Origin: Chlorella sorokiniana
Lineage: Eukaryota > Chlorophyta > Trebouxiophyceae > Chlorellales > Chlorellaceae
NCBI GenBank assembly: GCA_025917655.1
Contig: CP084614.1
Span: 1,302,001-1,366,000 of the forward strand
DNA length: 64,000 bases
Direction: 5' to 3'
The position numbers and the translations under genes are program-made. Of the stretch, positions 40,039 through 51,855 are shown piece by piece. The notes beneath the pieces were generated by a model. The model saw nothing but the letters and a program-made list of their open reading frames with translations. It was not told the DNA's origin and made no database searches. Every line of letters starts with the position of its first letter. Position 1 is the first letter of the stretch.

Positions 40039-43000
40039 ATGGTTACGCTGCGCAAGAAGGGCTCGGTGTCTTACAAGGAGCCCACACAGATTGATGGGTG
40101 AGTTGTCGAGAACGCCGGCGCCTCGTGGTGCAGACAAAGTCGGCGGCCGTGCTAACGCAGGGTTCCCGCCACATTTTGCAGGCTTGAAGATGGATCGGAG
40201 GGCGACCCTGATGAGCAGGAGGAGGCCCAGCCCGCCCAGGCGAGCCAGCCGCCTGAGATCACTTGAGCGCCGCCCGGCACCTCCTGAATAGCAGGCTTGC
40301 GGCTGCAACCAGCACGTGCAAGTGGACGCATGCTTTTTGCATTACCGGCAGCCTTGCTATTGTCGTGCTGCAGGCCCGCAAGGCTGCTCTTGCCAAGCCC
40401 CGCCCACGGAAGCGGCCCGCTGCAGCACCCGCTGGCGACGCAGAGGAGACCACGCTGCTTGGTGCGTGAGGCTGGCAGGCCCAGCCAGCTGTAGTTGGAG
40501 AAAGCCTCGTGGCCTCTGCGCTGTGCAATCAGTGTTTCAGCGCTTGTTGAACTGCAACGCGGGTTTGTGGCTTTGGTGCAGACATAGTGAAGAAGCACGG
40601 CGCGTCTGTCGCCGTGGCTGCCAAGGACTGGGTGGAGCGGTACCGCGAGGAGCGCGGCGCCGCCACGGCGGAGCTACTCACCTTCTTGCTGCAGGTGCCA
40701 GGCAGTTGCCGCCGGCAGTGCTGCATTTCCGGCAGCCGGCAGCCGCCAAGTCTAGGTCTGAAGCGCGGTGTCTTGCTGACTCTTTGCTAAGCTGCGTGTT
40801 GCTGAGATGCTTGCTTGCTGCCGCCGTTGCTCGCGCCACAGGCCTGCGGCGTGGACCGCGTGCTGAGCGAGGAGGAGGTGGAAGATGGGGAGGTGGATGC
40901 ACTGAAGGAGGAGCTGGACGGGCAGGCGCAGGAGGTGCGGCGCAGCAGCCGCGGGCAGCACCCAGCAGGCGGGGGCGCTGGTTGCGGTGGGCACGCCAGC
41001 GGCATGCATCAAATGCCATGGGCAACCCCTCTCCAGTGCGAGCCTGTGTTGAGCCAGGCAAGGCTGACCCTCACCCCTTCTCTCCACTTGGGTACAGGAG
41101 GGGCTGGAGGACCACTGGCGCGGCGCCAAGGCGGCCGCCAGGGCCTTCCGCTCCAACTACCTTGAGCTGTGGGACAAGGTGGGCTGGCAGGGCGGGGAGT
41201 GGCCAGCAGGCTGATGCAGGCCAGGGTGACCGAGAGCCCGCTGGCTTGAGTTGTTGCGCTGCTCATCGGCATAATCATTCTCAGCGGCCCCGCCCTTGCG
41301 CTCCTCGTTCTTCCCTGCTCCCTGGCCGCACGGCTGTGGTGCCACCACCACCCGCCCTCCCGCTGTGCCCGGGCAGGTGATGCGCGAGCTGCGCCAGGCG
41401 GACATGTTGTGGGACCAATACCTGCTGGACAGGCTCTCCTCGCTGCTGGTGGCGCTCAACACGTGAGGCTCGCAGCGGGAGCCCTGCCTGCTTCCCTGTG
41501 GGTGGGCAGGGCTGCTCACGTGTGCGGTGTGGGGTGGAAAGCAGTGGGCCGCTGCTGCTGCTTGCGGCCACCTCATGCAAAGTGCTTTCATTTTTGCTTC
41601 TGCTGCTGGCCCGCGCTGGCTGCAGGTCGGTGGTGCGCGAGTTCCGCTTCGTGGCCACCCTGACGGCGGCGCAGCTGGTGACCAGCTGGATCCACGCCAG
41701 CCTCACGCTGGGCGAGGCGCGCGACACCGCGGAGCGCCAGCTGGCGGCGGAGGAGAAGAAGAAGAGCAAGGTGGGGGTGCCCTTCGCTGGGCTGACGGGA
41801 GGCATTGAATCAGGGGATGGGCAAGGTCATTTGCGTAGCCAGGGCGGCAGGCCGACTGAACACCTACACCGCTCACGTGCGCCCACACCCTGCCCTTGCC
41901 GAGCCCCCGCAGAACGCGCAGCGCGTCGACGACTTCCGCCGCACGCGCGACCGCTGCCACGCGCGCATCCAGGAGCTGAAGAGCTGCACCGACTCGCTGT
42001 TCCAGGGCATCTTTGCCCACCGCTTCAGGCGCGGCGCCCTGCCGCCGTCCGTCAGCCCTGCCGCCCATGCGCTTCACGGGTCTTCCTGCGCGGTCTCCCT
42101 TCCAGCACTGCGCCTGATCCCTGACTCCCACAATTCCTGCCGTGCTGCAGGGACTGCTCCGAGGAGATCCGTGCCACGGTGATCCACGGCATTGGGGGCT
42201 GGGTTGCGGCCCACCCCGCCGCCTTCCTCACCGACCAGTACCTCAAGTACGTGGCCTGGGCGCTGTCGGACAAGGTGGGTGGAGGGTGGTGCTAGGTGGG
42301 GGCGTGTGCCATGGGGGTGGGGGTGGGGTTAGCAGCGGCGGCAGGATCGTGGGCGCCAACGTGGCAGTTCGGGGCATGGGAAAGCATGCAGCGTGCTGGT
42401 GTCAGGGGGCTGTCTTGCTGCGGCTAAAAGCTGCAGCCACATGGGTTCTGCTGTTCCGCTTGAGGCCTCCACGCGCACTCTGCTCCTGCATCGTGCGATG
42501 CCGCTCGTGCCGGGGATCCATGCTGAGCTGGATCGCGTGCCCCCCGCTGGCTTGCCAGGACCCCGGCGTGCGGCTGGCCTCCGCGTCGGCCCTGCTGGCT
42601 CTCTACTCCGACCCAGACAACCGCGCCGCGCTGGCCGACTTCACACAGCGCTTTGCGCAGCGCTTGGCGAGCTGTTCTACGACGTTGACGAGCGGGTGGC
42701 GGTGAAGGGGGTGAGCTGGGGCTGGGCCAGAAAGGGGCGAGGTCACAGGCCGGGCGCGTCTGCTACACAGCACCGGGGGGTGGCTTTGCCGGCCATCCTT
42801 GCGCGTCCTGCCTGCACGTTTTCTGCTGAGGGTCAGCGGCCTTTGCGTGTGCGCCCGCAGGTCCAGCTCAACACGCTGCTGGTGCGGCTGAGGGAGGCGC
42901 AGCCCTCCCAGTTTGCGCGCGTGTACGAGCTGCTGGCTGACGATTCTGCGGCTGTGCGGCACGCGGTGGCGGAGCTGGTGGCATGCGCCCTGGAAGAGCA

Positions 43001-46000
43001 GGGGCGCCAGCTGCTGCAGGTGTGTGTGTGGGGGCGGGCGCAAGGCTGGCCAACAGCAAAGCAGCCTGCACGGGGGCGCAGAGGGGCTGAAAAAGCCAGC
43101 TTTGCTTACAAACGCGGTGAACCTTGGGAGATGAGGCAGGCGGATGGCGGTGTTGCCTTGCTTATAAGTCGTGCGCGAGTCGCATGTCAAGCCGGCGTGC
43201 CCTGCGTGCAGGCTGCAGCGGCGCCCCAGTCGGCGGGCAAGCGTGGGGCTGCACGGCGCGCAGCGGCGAGGGCGTCGAGGGGAGCGGCGCGGAGCTGCAG
43301 CTGGCGGGCCTGCTGCAGGTGCTGCACCTGCTGGCCAACCCGCAGGGGGAGGGTGCTGAGGAGGAGGATTGGGAGGAGGAGCGCGAGGCTCTGCCCCTGG
43401 AGAGGGAGGTGGTGGCGCAGGTGGTGGACGCGCTGTTCGACAGGTGCACCCAGGGCGCGCAGGACAGCATCTGGGCGCTGCTGCTGCTGTTGTGCGTTTG
43501 CTTTGTTCCAGAGGTGGACAACCTGCAACAGATGTGGCTGAAAGGGCGCGTGCCATGTGTGCGTGTTGAGTTGTTCCCGCCGCCGTCCCGCTACACAGGG
43601 TGCCCGCCCTGTCAGACTGGCCGCTCATTCTGAGCTGGGCGCAGCAGGGCCGGGCGCAGGAGCACTTTGGCGAGGCGGGGCTCACCGACCTGCTGCACCT
43701 GCTGCGCCACGCGCTGCGCAAGGCCACCGGCGGCGTGCTGGTGCCGGGGCCAGCGCTGCCGCTCCGGGCGGGCACAAGGGCAAGGAGCGGAAGGAGCAGC
43801 AGGTGGGCTAGTAAGGGAAGCGGCAGCGTGGGCCCGTGTGTTGCTTTGGCTGCAGCATTGCTTCCCGCATTGCCAGTCCATGAGGGAGGCTGAGGCAGGC
43901 TCGCAGGCAACCTCAGCCTTACACTTTCATCCCCGCGTCGCAGGAGCATGCGCGCCAGGACGCCACCCTTGCGCTGATGAAGGAGCTGCCGGCGCTGCTG
44001 CGCAAGGTGCAGCCCGACCCGGTGCAGGTGAGGCGCCGCTAGCTTGCTGGCAGCAGCCCACACCGCTTTGGAGGGCCTGCAACCCTGCCAGACAGCGCGG
44101 TGTGCCGCTGCGTTGCAGAATTAGCTGGTACTTTCCATCCCTGGCTTCCTTGCGTCGACACCATGCTGCTTGCCCCGCCCGCTCTTATCCCCATGCCCAT
44201 CGCTGATCCGTGCAGTCTGCTGCTCTGGTGGGCGTAGTGGGTGAGATGAAGCTTGAGGTGTACTCGCTGAAACGCCAGGAGAAGGCCTTCTCCCAGCTGG
44301 CGGGGGTGGTCAAGGCCACCTTCCTCAAGCATGCAGACGCCGAGGTGGGATGGAAGCCGGGGGGGGGGGGACACGGGTGGTGTGGGGCATGATGGGGAGG
44401 TGGATATGAGAGCATGGCGCGGTTGCACATCACGCAGCTGCCAGGCTGCAGCCCCCATGCCCCAGGCCTGCCCTCACCACGAAGCAGAGCTGGCTGACAC
44501 ATGCCTGCCCTGCCGGTGCGCAGGTGGCGCGCGAGTGTGTGGCCGCACTGGCCTCCTGCGCCGCCGCTGGCCCCGACAGCATCAAGGACGCTGCCGCCGC
44601 AGCGCTGGACGAGTGTGCTGCCGATGTGGCCAGTGGCCTGGTGTCTGCTGTGGGGGCGCTGGAGCGGGCGGGGCAGGCGCGCGTGCGGTCCGCTGCCGCA
44701 GCGTACGGCGCAGCGGCGGCGAGGAGGAGGCGCAGCTGCTGTTTGACGTGCGCGCCCCACTGGCGCGCCTGCTGGCGCTGCTGCAGCTAGGGGAGGCGGT
44801 GCGGCGGAGGACGACGAGGTGCACGACGCACTGAGCGCTCTGCTGGAGGTGAGCCGGCAGCCGTACGAGCATGTGGCTCTGGCGACGGCTGCTCGGCGCT
44901 GCTCGCGGCATTGCGCCGGCACCCCTGGAGCGGTTTTCTGATTGCTCCACCGGTGCGCTGCATGCAGACCGCGGCTGCTGGCGGACCGCTGCCGGCGGCC
45001 ATCGTGGCACCCGCGATGCGTGCCCAGCTCCTGCTGCTGCTGTGGCGCCTGCGGGCGCTGGACGGCGAGTTTGCTGATGTGGCGGCGCTGCACGCGCTGG
45101 CCCGCCAGCGTGGCGACTACGCCGCTCAGCTGGAAAGCATCTTGGGCAGCAGCGGCAGCAGCGAGCTCCAAGATGAGGTGCGTGGTGTGCGTGGAGGGGT
45201 AGGGTGGGTGTGGGTGTGGGGGCCAACGACGAGCGACGCAGCAACAGGGGGGCATGTTGCAGGGCACTGCACTTGACGGGGGCGCCTGGCACCTAACAGG
45301 CCGTTGCCCTGCTGCATTATGCCTGCCTGTTGCGTCCCCTGGTCATGCCCACCTGTCTTTGCCCTTTACTGTTAGCTCCATCTTGCCACACTCTCATCAT
45401 CGCACACGCACTCGCCCCCCTCAATCCCCCATCCTCTCGCCCACACACACTCCCCAGGCTGTGTCTGTCATGACTGACCTGCTCATGGTGTTCAGCGCCG
45501 CCAAGCTGGAGGGGGGCCGCTGGAGGCCGCCGGCCTGTCGCCCTCCGACGACATGCTGGCTGCCTGGTGGGCCCGCTGCCAGGACATCATGCGGCGGCCG
45601 GTGGAGGTGAGGCCGGCGGGCACGGCGTGCCTGGCTGGGGTACGACATGCCCGGCTGCACCGCCCTGGTCTGCAGCAGCGGCACGTGCATCCCAGTTCGC
45701 CTCTGACCTGCGCTTCCGCTCAACTCACTTGCATCCATTTGCACCCAGGTGGAGGAGGAGGAGGGCGCGGCAGCCATCGCCGCCAGGATGGCCACCCAGC
45801 GCGCCGCGGCGGCAAAGGCTGCCCAGCTGGCGGTGTTCCGCGCCGTGCCGCAGCACGCCTGGCTGGCAGCGCAGCTGCTGAGCCAGTGGGTGGCCCCGAG
45901 GCCGCGGCCAGTGACGGCGCGGTGCGGCGCTGGGCCCCCGTTGCCGAGGTGGTCAAGGAGGCGGCCAGGTGAGGAGGAAAGGCTGCGCTCGCTGTGCGGA

Positions 46001-48219
46001 TACCAGCGGATGCCAGCGTGGCATGGGTGCGCCCCTTGCAACCCATTCTCAACCCCCACTCCCACCACCACCACCACCTTCACACATGTTCCCTGCCTGC
46101 TTGTCGGTTGGCAGGCTGCTGAAGAAGAGCGACCCGGAGGCCATGCCCGCAGCCTACCTGGCGGCGCTGCAGGCAGCGTACCAGCGCATGCAGGAAGATC
46201 CGCTGGCGCCGCAGGAGGGCGACGATGGTGGGCGGGGCGGGCGTGGGAAGGGCGCAGGGGCCCGATGCCGCCCTGCCATCACCTCCAGACGCAAAGGGGT
46301 CCTCAAAGCCATCGTTGTTGCCTGTGCGGCGCGCGCCCGCCCCCCCCCAGTCAAAGTGCAGCCTGGCTGCACAACCACTCCACCCCCTCACCTCGCCGCT
46401 CCCGCCTGCCTGCCGGCCTGGCTCCGCAGAGACTCTTCCCCCGAGCAGGAGTTCCTGGCCCTCAGCGACCGTATCGCCAAGACGTACGCCGGGTTCAACT
46501 CGTCGAGTGCGTGGGTGGATGGGTGGCGGTGTGTGTGGGGAGGGGGTTGACAATGCGGCAGAGGGAGGAGGATGTGGGGGCTCCAGCCCGGCACGGCGGC
46601 CTTGCCCGCTCACCTTGCACAGCCCGCCACCTGCTCGAGCCACAGCTTCCACCGCTCTCCGACCTCTGCCGCTCCTCCCGCCCGCCCCTCCCCCGCAGCC
46701 AGCGCGGTGGAGCACATCCTGGTGGAGGGTGCACGCCATGCGGTCAGCCAAGGCCCCGCCCACCTGGCCTTCTTGGAGGTGGGGCCCCGCTGCCCGCACC
46801 GACTCCAGTCACTTGTGTTCTGCGAGGATGGTCGTCGAGCAGCCTGCCTGGCGCCATTCCTGTCCCACGCCTGCCTGCCTGCCCCGGTGCGCCGCACCCT
46901 CCCACCCCGCAGGGCGTCGCCTTCTTCGTGCGCTCGCTGCCGGCGCGGAGCGCCGCGGCGGTGCGCCAGCGAGTGGAGGAGGAGGCGGCGGCGGCGGCGG
47001 CGCAGCGCCCGCGCCCGACGACCCGGAGTGGGAGACCTTCTTTCTCTTCCTGGACCTGCTGGACAAGCGGGCTGCCAAGGTGTGTGTTGGAGGGGGTTGG
47101 ATTGTTTGGGGGAGGGGGTTGTGAGTGCCGGCTCGTGTGGCAAGGCAGACGCCGCTGTGCTGCTGCGAAGAGGGCAGCGCCTGCCCGCCTGTGGCGTGGG
47201 TGCCTGCAAGGCAGGGAAGCACAGCGCGCTTGCTGTCGAGGCAGCGCATCAGCCCTCCTGCCCCCAACCCACACCATCACCCCGCCAACCGCCTGCCAGG
47301 GCCGCGTCAAGTCTGTGTTGAAGAAGGGCGAGGCAGGCGCGGACCCAGCGGCAGCGGCGGGGGGCACCGCGGCCAAAGCGCCGCGCAAGATCAGCTTTTT
47401 GCGGCGCGGCGGGGACGCCGTCGAGGAGAGCGAGGAGGAAGGGGAGGAGGAGAGGGATGTGATTGAGGAGGTGGGCGCCGCTTGGCCGGTGGGCGGGCAC
47501 GCCGGCGCTGTGGCCTGTCAGTCGAGTCGCGGCTGCAGGGCCTTGACCACTGCCGCCCCATATGTCATCGCTGCATTGCAGGCCGATGACGACCGCCCCA
47601 CCAGCCTGGTGCGTGCGCTGCCGCGCAGCTCGCAGCGCGATGCACGGGGCGGCAGCGCTGGCGGCAGCGGCACGCGGCGTGGCGGCCGCCTGTCGGGGAT
47701 GACGCCCGGCGGCGGCCGCAGCGCGGGGCGCCGCCATGCGGCTGCGGCAGCAGAGGAAGCGGAGTGGGAGGAGGAGGAGCAGGCGCCATCGCTCCGTGGG
47801 CAGCAGGCGCTCGCCGGCGCTGCTTCAGAGCGGGAGCAGGAGGATGCTGGGTGGGAGGAGGCGGCAGGGGAGCCAGAGGAGCAAGGCGGGGATGAGGAGG
47901 AGGAGGAGCTGGAAGTGATGCCCACTGAGGAGGCCATGGCCATCCCGCCCCCAGGCAGCGGCGACAGGGCCAGGGGCAGGGCCAGGGCGCGGCAGGCCAA
48001 GCTGCGCTCCATCTTTGAGGGGGAGGCGGGCGAGGCGGAGCAGCGGGAGCAGGGGCAGGCCCAGCGGGAGGAGGAGGAGCGCGACGACGACGAAGACCTG
48101 CGCATGCCGTTTGGAGGCCGGCAGCGGGCGGCGCCGGTGGTGGACCCCACCCCGAGCTGGCGGCGGGCGGCGAGGAGAGCGAGGAGGAGGAGCGGCCGGC
48201 GCGCAGGCGCCGCCGCTGA
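40039..48219 (+). CDS. SCC3: Cohesin subunit SCC3/STAG
   Basis: HEAT-repeat protein of the cohesin ring that holds sister chromatids together. Exon 1 (40039-40097) starts [15 protein letters not shown]. Exon 2 ends EEAQPAQ at 40239 before a GC-AG intron (40240-40373); reading on would meet a TGA at 40264. Next come basic [11 protein letters not shown], then [24 protein letters not shown] domain features are [20 protein letters not shown] and [20 protein letters not shown]. The stromalin conservative domain reads [53 protein letters not shown] and [19 protein letters not shown]. Weaker HEAT-like exons run to 47 kb ([48 protein letters not shown]). The tail is strongly acidic and ends [14 protein letters not shown]. 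The frame slips at 42663-42667 and in several later exons. Start chosen as the only ATG in phase with exon 2. Confidence 0.9.
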
Positions 48220-48348
48220 TTTCCCAGCCTGGCAACACGACACACCTGTTCATGTACACTCTGACCGAGCACTCACCTTGACCAACACGTGCGCCGAATA
48301 CACATCACTGACAGCTGCAGCATGCCCCATGGCAATGCAGGGCCTCCT

Positions 48349-48353
48349 TGTAA
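48349..48353 (+). terminator. TGTAA polyadenylation signal of SCC3
   Basis: TGTAA 130 bases after the SCC3 stop. Only 237 bases separate the stop from the next start codon. Confidence 0.45.
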
Positions 48354-48456
48354 ATCAAGGCCTGTGCATGCAAGGGAAGGGACGGGGTTGCTTTCCGAAA
48401 TGGGCAGCTTCTGAGAAACGCGTCCCCCACTTGCACCACCCGTTTCAGTCCAGAGA

Positions 48457-50118
48457 ATGAGAGCTGCAACCCTGCTGGTGTGCTTTTTCGTCTGGCAACA
48501 GCGGCAAGCTGCTGGGAGGCAGCCCCTTGGACCAACCCAGCGGGGGCTGCGTGGACGCGCGAGCGAACATGCATTCGCTGTTCAGAGCACAAGGCGCAGC
48601 TTAATATCGAATGGGGAGGAGGCGCCCGAGGGCAGGTGAGGGTGGGACGTCGCCGCCGCACCGACCATCGCCACCTTGCATTAGCAATGCAATGTTCGCC
48701 TCTTTGCAGGTGGCCCTACGTGTGCGCACTAGGGCGGGCCAGCCGCAGCGTGGATACAGTCACTTACGAGGAGCAGGCCTGCGGGGCCAGCCTGATCCAC
48801 CCGCAGGTGGCGCTCACCGGTGAGGAAGGGGGCTCAAAGGGCGGTCAGAAGCGCCATCTCGGCGGCATCTCTTTGAAACCTGCCAAGCGCTCCGCCCCCA
48901 CCCTCCCCCTGGTGCAGCTGCCCACTGCGCCTCCACAGACCAGGGCTACGCCAGGGCGGGCCTGGCGGTGCTGTGCAACTCGACAGAGCTGGGGTGCGCA
49001 GCGCTGGCGGGGTCCTCTGGCATGCTTGCTGGCACCTGACGCTCGCCTGTGGCCTGCCCGGCACGCAGGACGGTCGGCGACGGCGCGCTGTTTCGCCGCG
49101 TGACGCAGGCAGGCCGCTGCTGCGGTGCATGCAATACTGAGGACTGCCTGCACCCACAGTTGTTTACCTATCCTTGAGACTCCAATCTATCTTGTTCAAC
49201 TGCCTGCCTCATTCTCGCAGTCCCTGGTGCACCCCGACTCCCCGCAAGCCGCGGCGGCGGCGCTGCGCAAGGGCGCCCCACCCCAGCCCCTCTCCGGTCC
49301 GCCCGACTTCACCGCCGGGGATGTGGCCCTGCTGCTGCTGGATGCGCCGCTGGAGGGCCTGCCCCTGGTGGCGGTGGCCACGCCCCAGGACTACGCTGGC
49401 GTGGGGCTGCGCAGCAGGAGGTGTGGGTGGTGGGCTGGGGCGCCACCGGCGACGACGCCGACCCCGCCAGCTACCCCCGCACGCTGCGGGAGGCGGCGCT
49501 GCCGCTGGTGTCCGCCGACAGGCAAGCCCTGCAACAGGCGCCACATGGCGGGCACTTGCCCCCGTCCCCTCCCCCGCCGGCCTTCCCGTTTGCGGCAGCC
49601 ACAGCCACGCGGCCTGCCCCCGCCCGACGCTTGGCCGCAGGTGCGAGCAGGTGTACCGCCAGCAGTCGATCACCGTGGACGGGCAGTACGGGCGCCTCGA
49701 CCCCGCCCTCTCCATCTGTGCCGGCTTCACCGTGGGCAACCGCTCGCTGCCCTGCGAGGGAGACTCGGGTGCGAGCCACACCACCCGGCTGGCGTCGCCT
49801 TCTCAATCCAGGCGTTTCTGGCGGCCTACCCCCCCGGCTGGTCACCCCTCCTCTCCCACCCCCTGCCTGCGCAGGCGGCCCGCTGCTGTACGCGCCCACC
49901 CCGACCCCGTCACCCACATCCAGCTGGGAGTGGTGTCTGGGGGCGCCGGCCAGTGCGGTGGCCCCGCCCTGCCCGTCGTGTTCACCCGCCTGGACCGCTA
50001 CCAGGGCTGGGTGGCGGCGGCGCTGCGCGAGGTGGACGCCATGCAGCGCCTGCCCGCAGGGCCCGGGCAGCGCGGGCCGGAGCAGCTGGCGCCGCTGCTG
50101 GGCAGGGACGGCGGGTGA
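48457..50118 (+). CDS. Secreted trypsin-like serine protease (S1)
   Basis: Chymotrypsin-fold endopeptidase. The N-terminus MRAATLLVCFFVWQQRQAAG is a signal peptide, followed by a propeptide-like basic stretch. After RWPYVCALG the fold reads ACGASLIHPQVALTAAHC, with the catalytic His supplied by the exon starting at 48918. The Asp is in GDVALLLLDAPL and the Ser in PCEGDSGGPLLYA. Other family features are VWVVGWGATGDD, ALSICAG and LGVVSGGAGQCGG, with FTRLDRYQGWV at the C-terminal helix. Introns at 49109-49220 and 49522-49640 begin with GC rather than GT. Frame slips near 49413 (before QEVWVVGWG) and about 49891 (before HPDPVTHIQLG) sit at repeats of G/C. The target is unknown. It ends tail to tail with the Cys-rich secreted gene, 136 bases apart. 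Confidence 0.82.
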
Positions 50119-50254
50119 TGCGGCTGGCAGGGCGGAGCGCGCCCCTCCCTGCCGCGGGACTGCTCCCATCTTGACATGGCAAGTGCACACATTCAACAAG
50201 TCCAAGTCGGTGGCAAGGAGGTAACAAGGCATAGCGGGGCAGGTACACGTGTGC

Positions 50255-50994
50255 TCATGTAGCGACCCAGGGCCCGGGCAGGAGGTCACGGCGCCGGCAG
50301 CCCCGCGGGTGCCGGGCTCGGCGCTGCCTCGGGCGCCAGCCACGGCGCCCGGGGCCCTCTGCTGGCGGCGGCGCCGCTTCTCTGCAGCGAAGCTCCACCG
50401 TGGTTCCGATGACGGTCTGCATGGCAGAGGGGCGAGAGGCGCACCACAGGTTGTGCCAGCCCACCAGCGGCCCTCCACTGCTTTGGCGAGGGCCATGGGG
50501 CAGAGAGAACAATTTCCAAGTGCAAGCGCGCCCCCCCTTCCATCCCACCCACCTGGAACCAAGCAAAGCAGTTGAGGTAGGTGCAGGCGCAGTACACCTG
50601 GGAGTACGTGTCCAGGCAGGACTCCTCCCCGTGTACCCCGGCACATACACTTCGTCGAATGTGTGCCGGTAGGCGGTGACGAAGGCCGAGGGCGTGGGCG
50701 GCAGCGGCGCCGTCGTCTCGTTGCTGGTCAGCACGCCGCCGGGGGCACCAGCCCCGCACCCTTCTCGTAGCACCACCCCGTCTGCCACGCGTCGTTGAAG
50801 TTGGTGCACCAGCCGCCCTTGGTGGGGTCGGAGTTGTCAAACGGGTAGGCCAGCCCCACCTTGAGCGGCTCGCTGCACCGGTTGACGACGGTGAGCGTGC
50901 GCGCAGCGGGAGGCGCAGGCGCCTGCAGCAGGGCCCTGCTGGCCGCCCGGCAAGTGCAGGCCAGCAGCAGGGATGCCAGCAGCGCGGCGCGCAT
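50255..50994 (-). CDS. Small secreted Cys-rich protein, unknown function
   Basis: I do not recognise the family. The ATG at 50994 opens MRAALLASLLLACTCRAASR, a clear signal peptide. The mature part begins RTLTVVNRCSEPLKVGLAYP, a strand pattern faintly like thaumatin or DUF1036 N-termini. It continues GGWCTNFNDAWQTGWCYEKG, SAFVTAYRHTFDEVYVPGY, then SCLDTYSQVYCACTYLNCFA, which is dense in Cys, Tyr and aromatic residues. A last exon gives TVIGTTVELRC and an Arg-rich tail. Frame slips between these blocks resemble those seen elsewhere in the window. The paired cysteines suggest disulfides and an extracellular or lumenal location. Confidence 0.6.
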
Positions 50995-51855
50995 GTGCAG
51001 CCAACGCTGCAGGGCGGGAGCGGAGGCGCCCAAGTCAAGGCCAAAGGTGCGTTGAGGCGCACGCTTCGGCGGCCGGATCTTAGCAAAAGGGGAATGATGC
51101 AGACCCAATTCCCCGTCGGCTCACCGCTAAACACCGAAGGGAGTCACTGAGCCACCGCCGGCCAGAGGAATGCGGCCCGGGATGCCGGTGATACCCTTAT
51201 CACGATATCTGGCTTTCAGGTGTGAACGACAAAATGGCAGCAAGCGACTGGGGAGGGTTGCCGGCGAGGGTGAGCTGCTCTCCAGGGGTTGGGGTATTGG
51301 GATTCGTTCTGCTCGTGTTGGATGTAAACCACGATATATTACGAAAGAACGAGGGCGAGGGTCGACCAGCGGGAGCGGCGGTGACTTTCGCGCGCGCAGT
51401 GTCACCTCCGGATGAAGGCCGAGAAACACAAGAGGTTGTCAGAATGTCAACATTCTACACACCATGGCATCAAATTACCCTAACTGCGCGTGAACGGAGT
51501 GCGAAACAAACACGGATACTCGATGTTCCCACAGTCGTGTGCTCATGACAACTTTGGCTTTGCTTAGAACCTGTTTGGTCAACATCGATTCGCTGATATC
51601 ACATGGCAGCAATCATCCAGCAATCATAGCTCATGTCGACCGTGAACCGAAACCCTGCTTGCACCCATTGCAGATCGAGGAGAATGCATAAAATGATTGG
51701 GGGCGCGCAGACCCTTGCATTCAGTAGGAGGTTTAAATGAAAGACAGCGACATGCTCATCTTTGCATGTCGTTGAGCTGGCACGGGCTGAAACCATTTCT
51801 CGCGCTTTGAGGCACTTCTCAATTGCATCCACCGGCAATTAACAAACTTAGAGCC
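50995..51855. other. Intergenic, AT-richer than surroundings
   Basis: Lies between two divergent starts. The part from about 51300 to 51850 is visibly poorer in GC than the rest of the window. No conserved peptide, terminal repeat or RNA was recognised. Confidence 0.5.

Noticed and set aside
40264-40266. In-frame TGA near the start of SCC3
   Set aside because: It lies in an intron if the GC donor at 40240 is used. The next exon then reads on in frame with basic and STAG-family sequence.
42603-44063. Minus-strand open frame of 486 codons
   Set aside because: Shadow of SCC3 exons. Its translation is Pro/Arg/Ala low complexity, as expected opposite GC-rich coding sequence, with no family motif.
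48820-48960. Protease seemed to lack the catalytic His, reading LTDQGYARAG
   Set aside because: That came from using the acceptor at CCACAG. The upstream acceptor ending at 48917 keeps phase and gives LTAAHCASTDQGYARAG, so the triad is complete.
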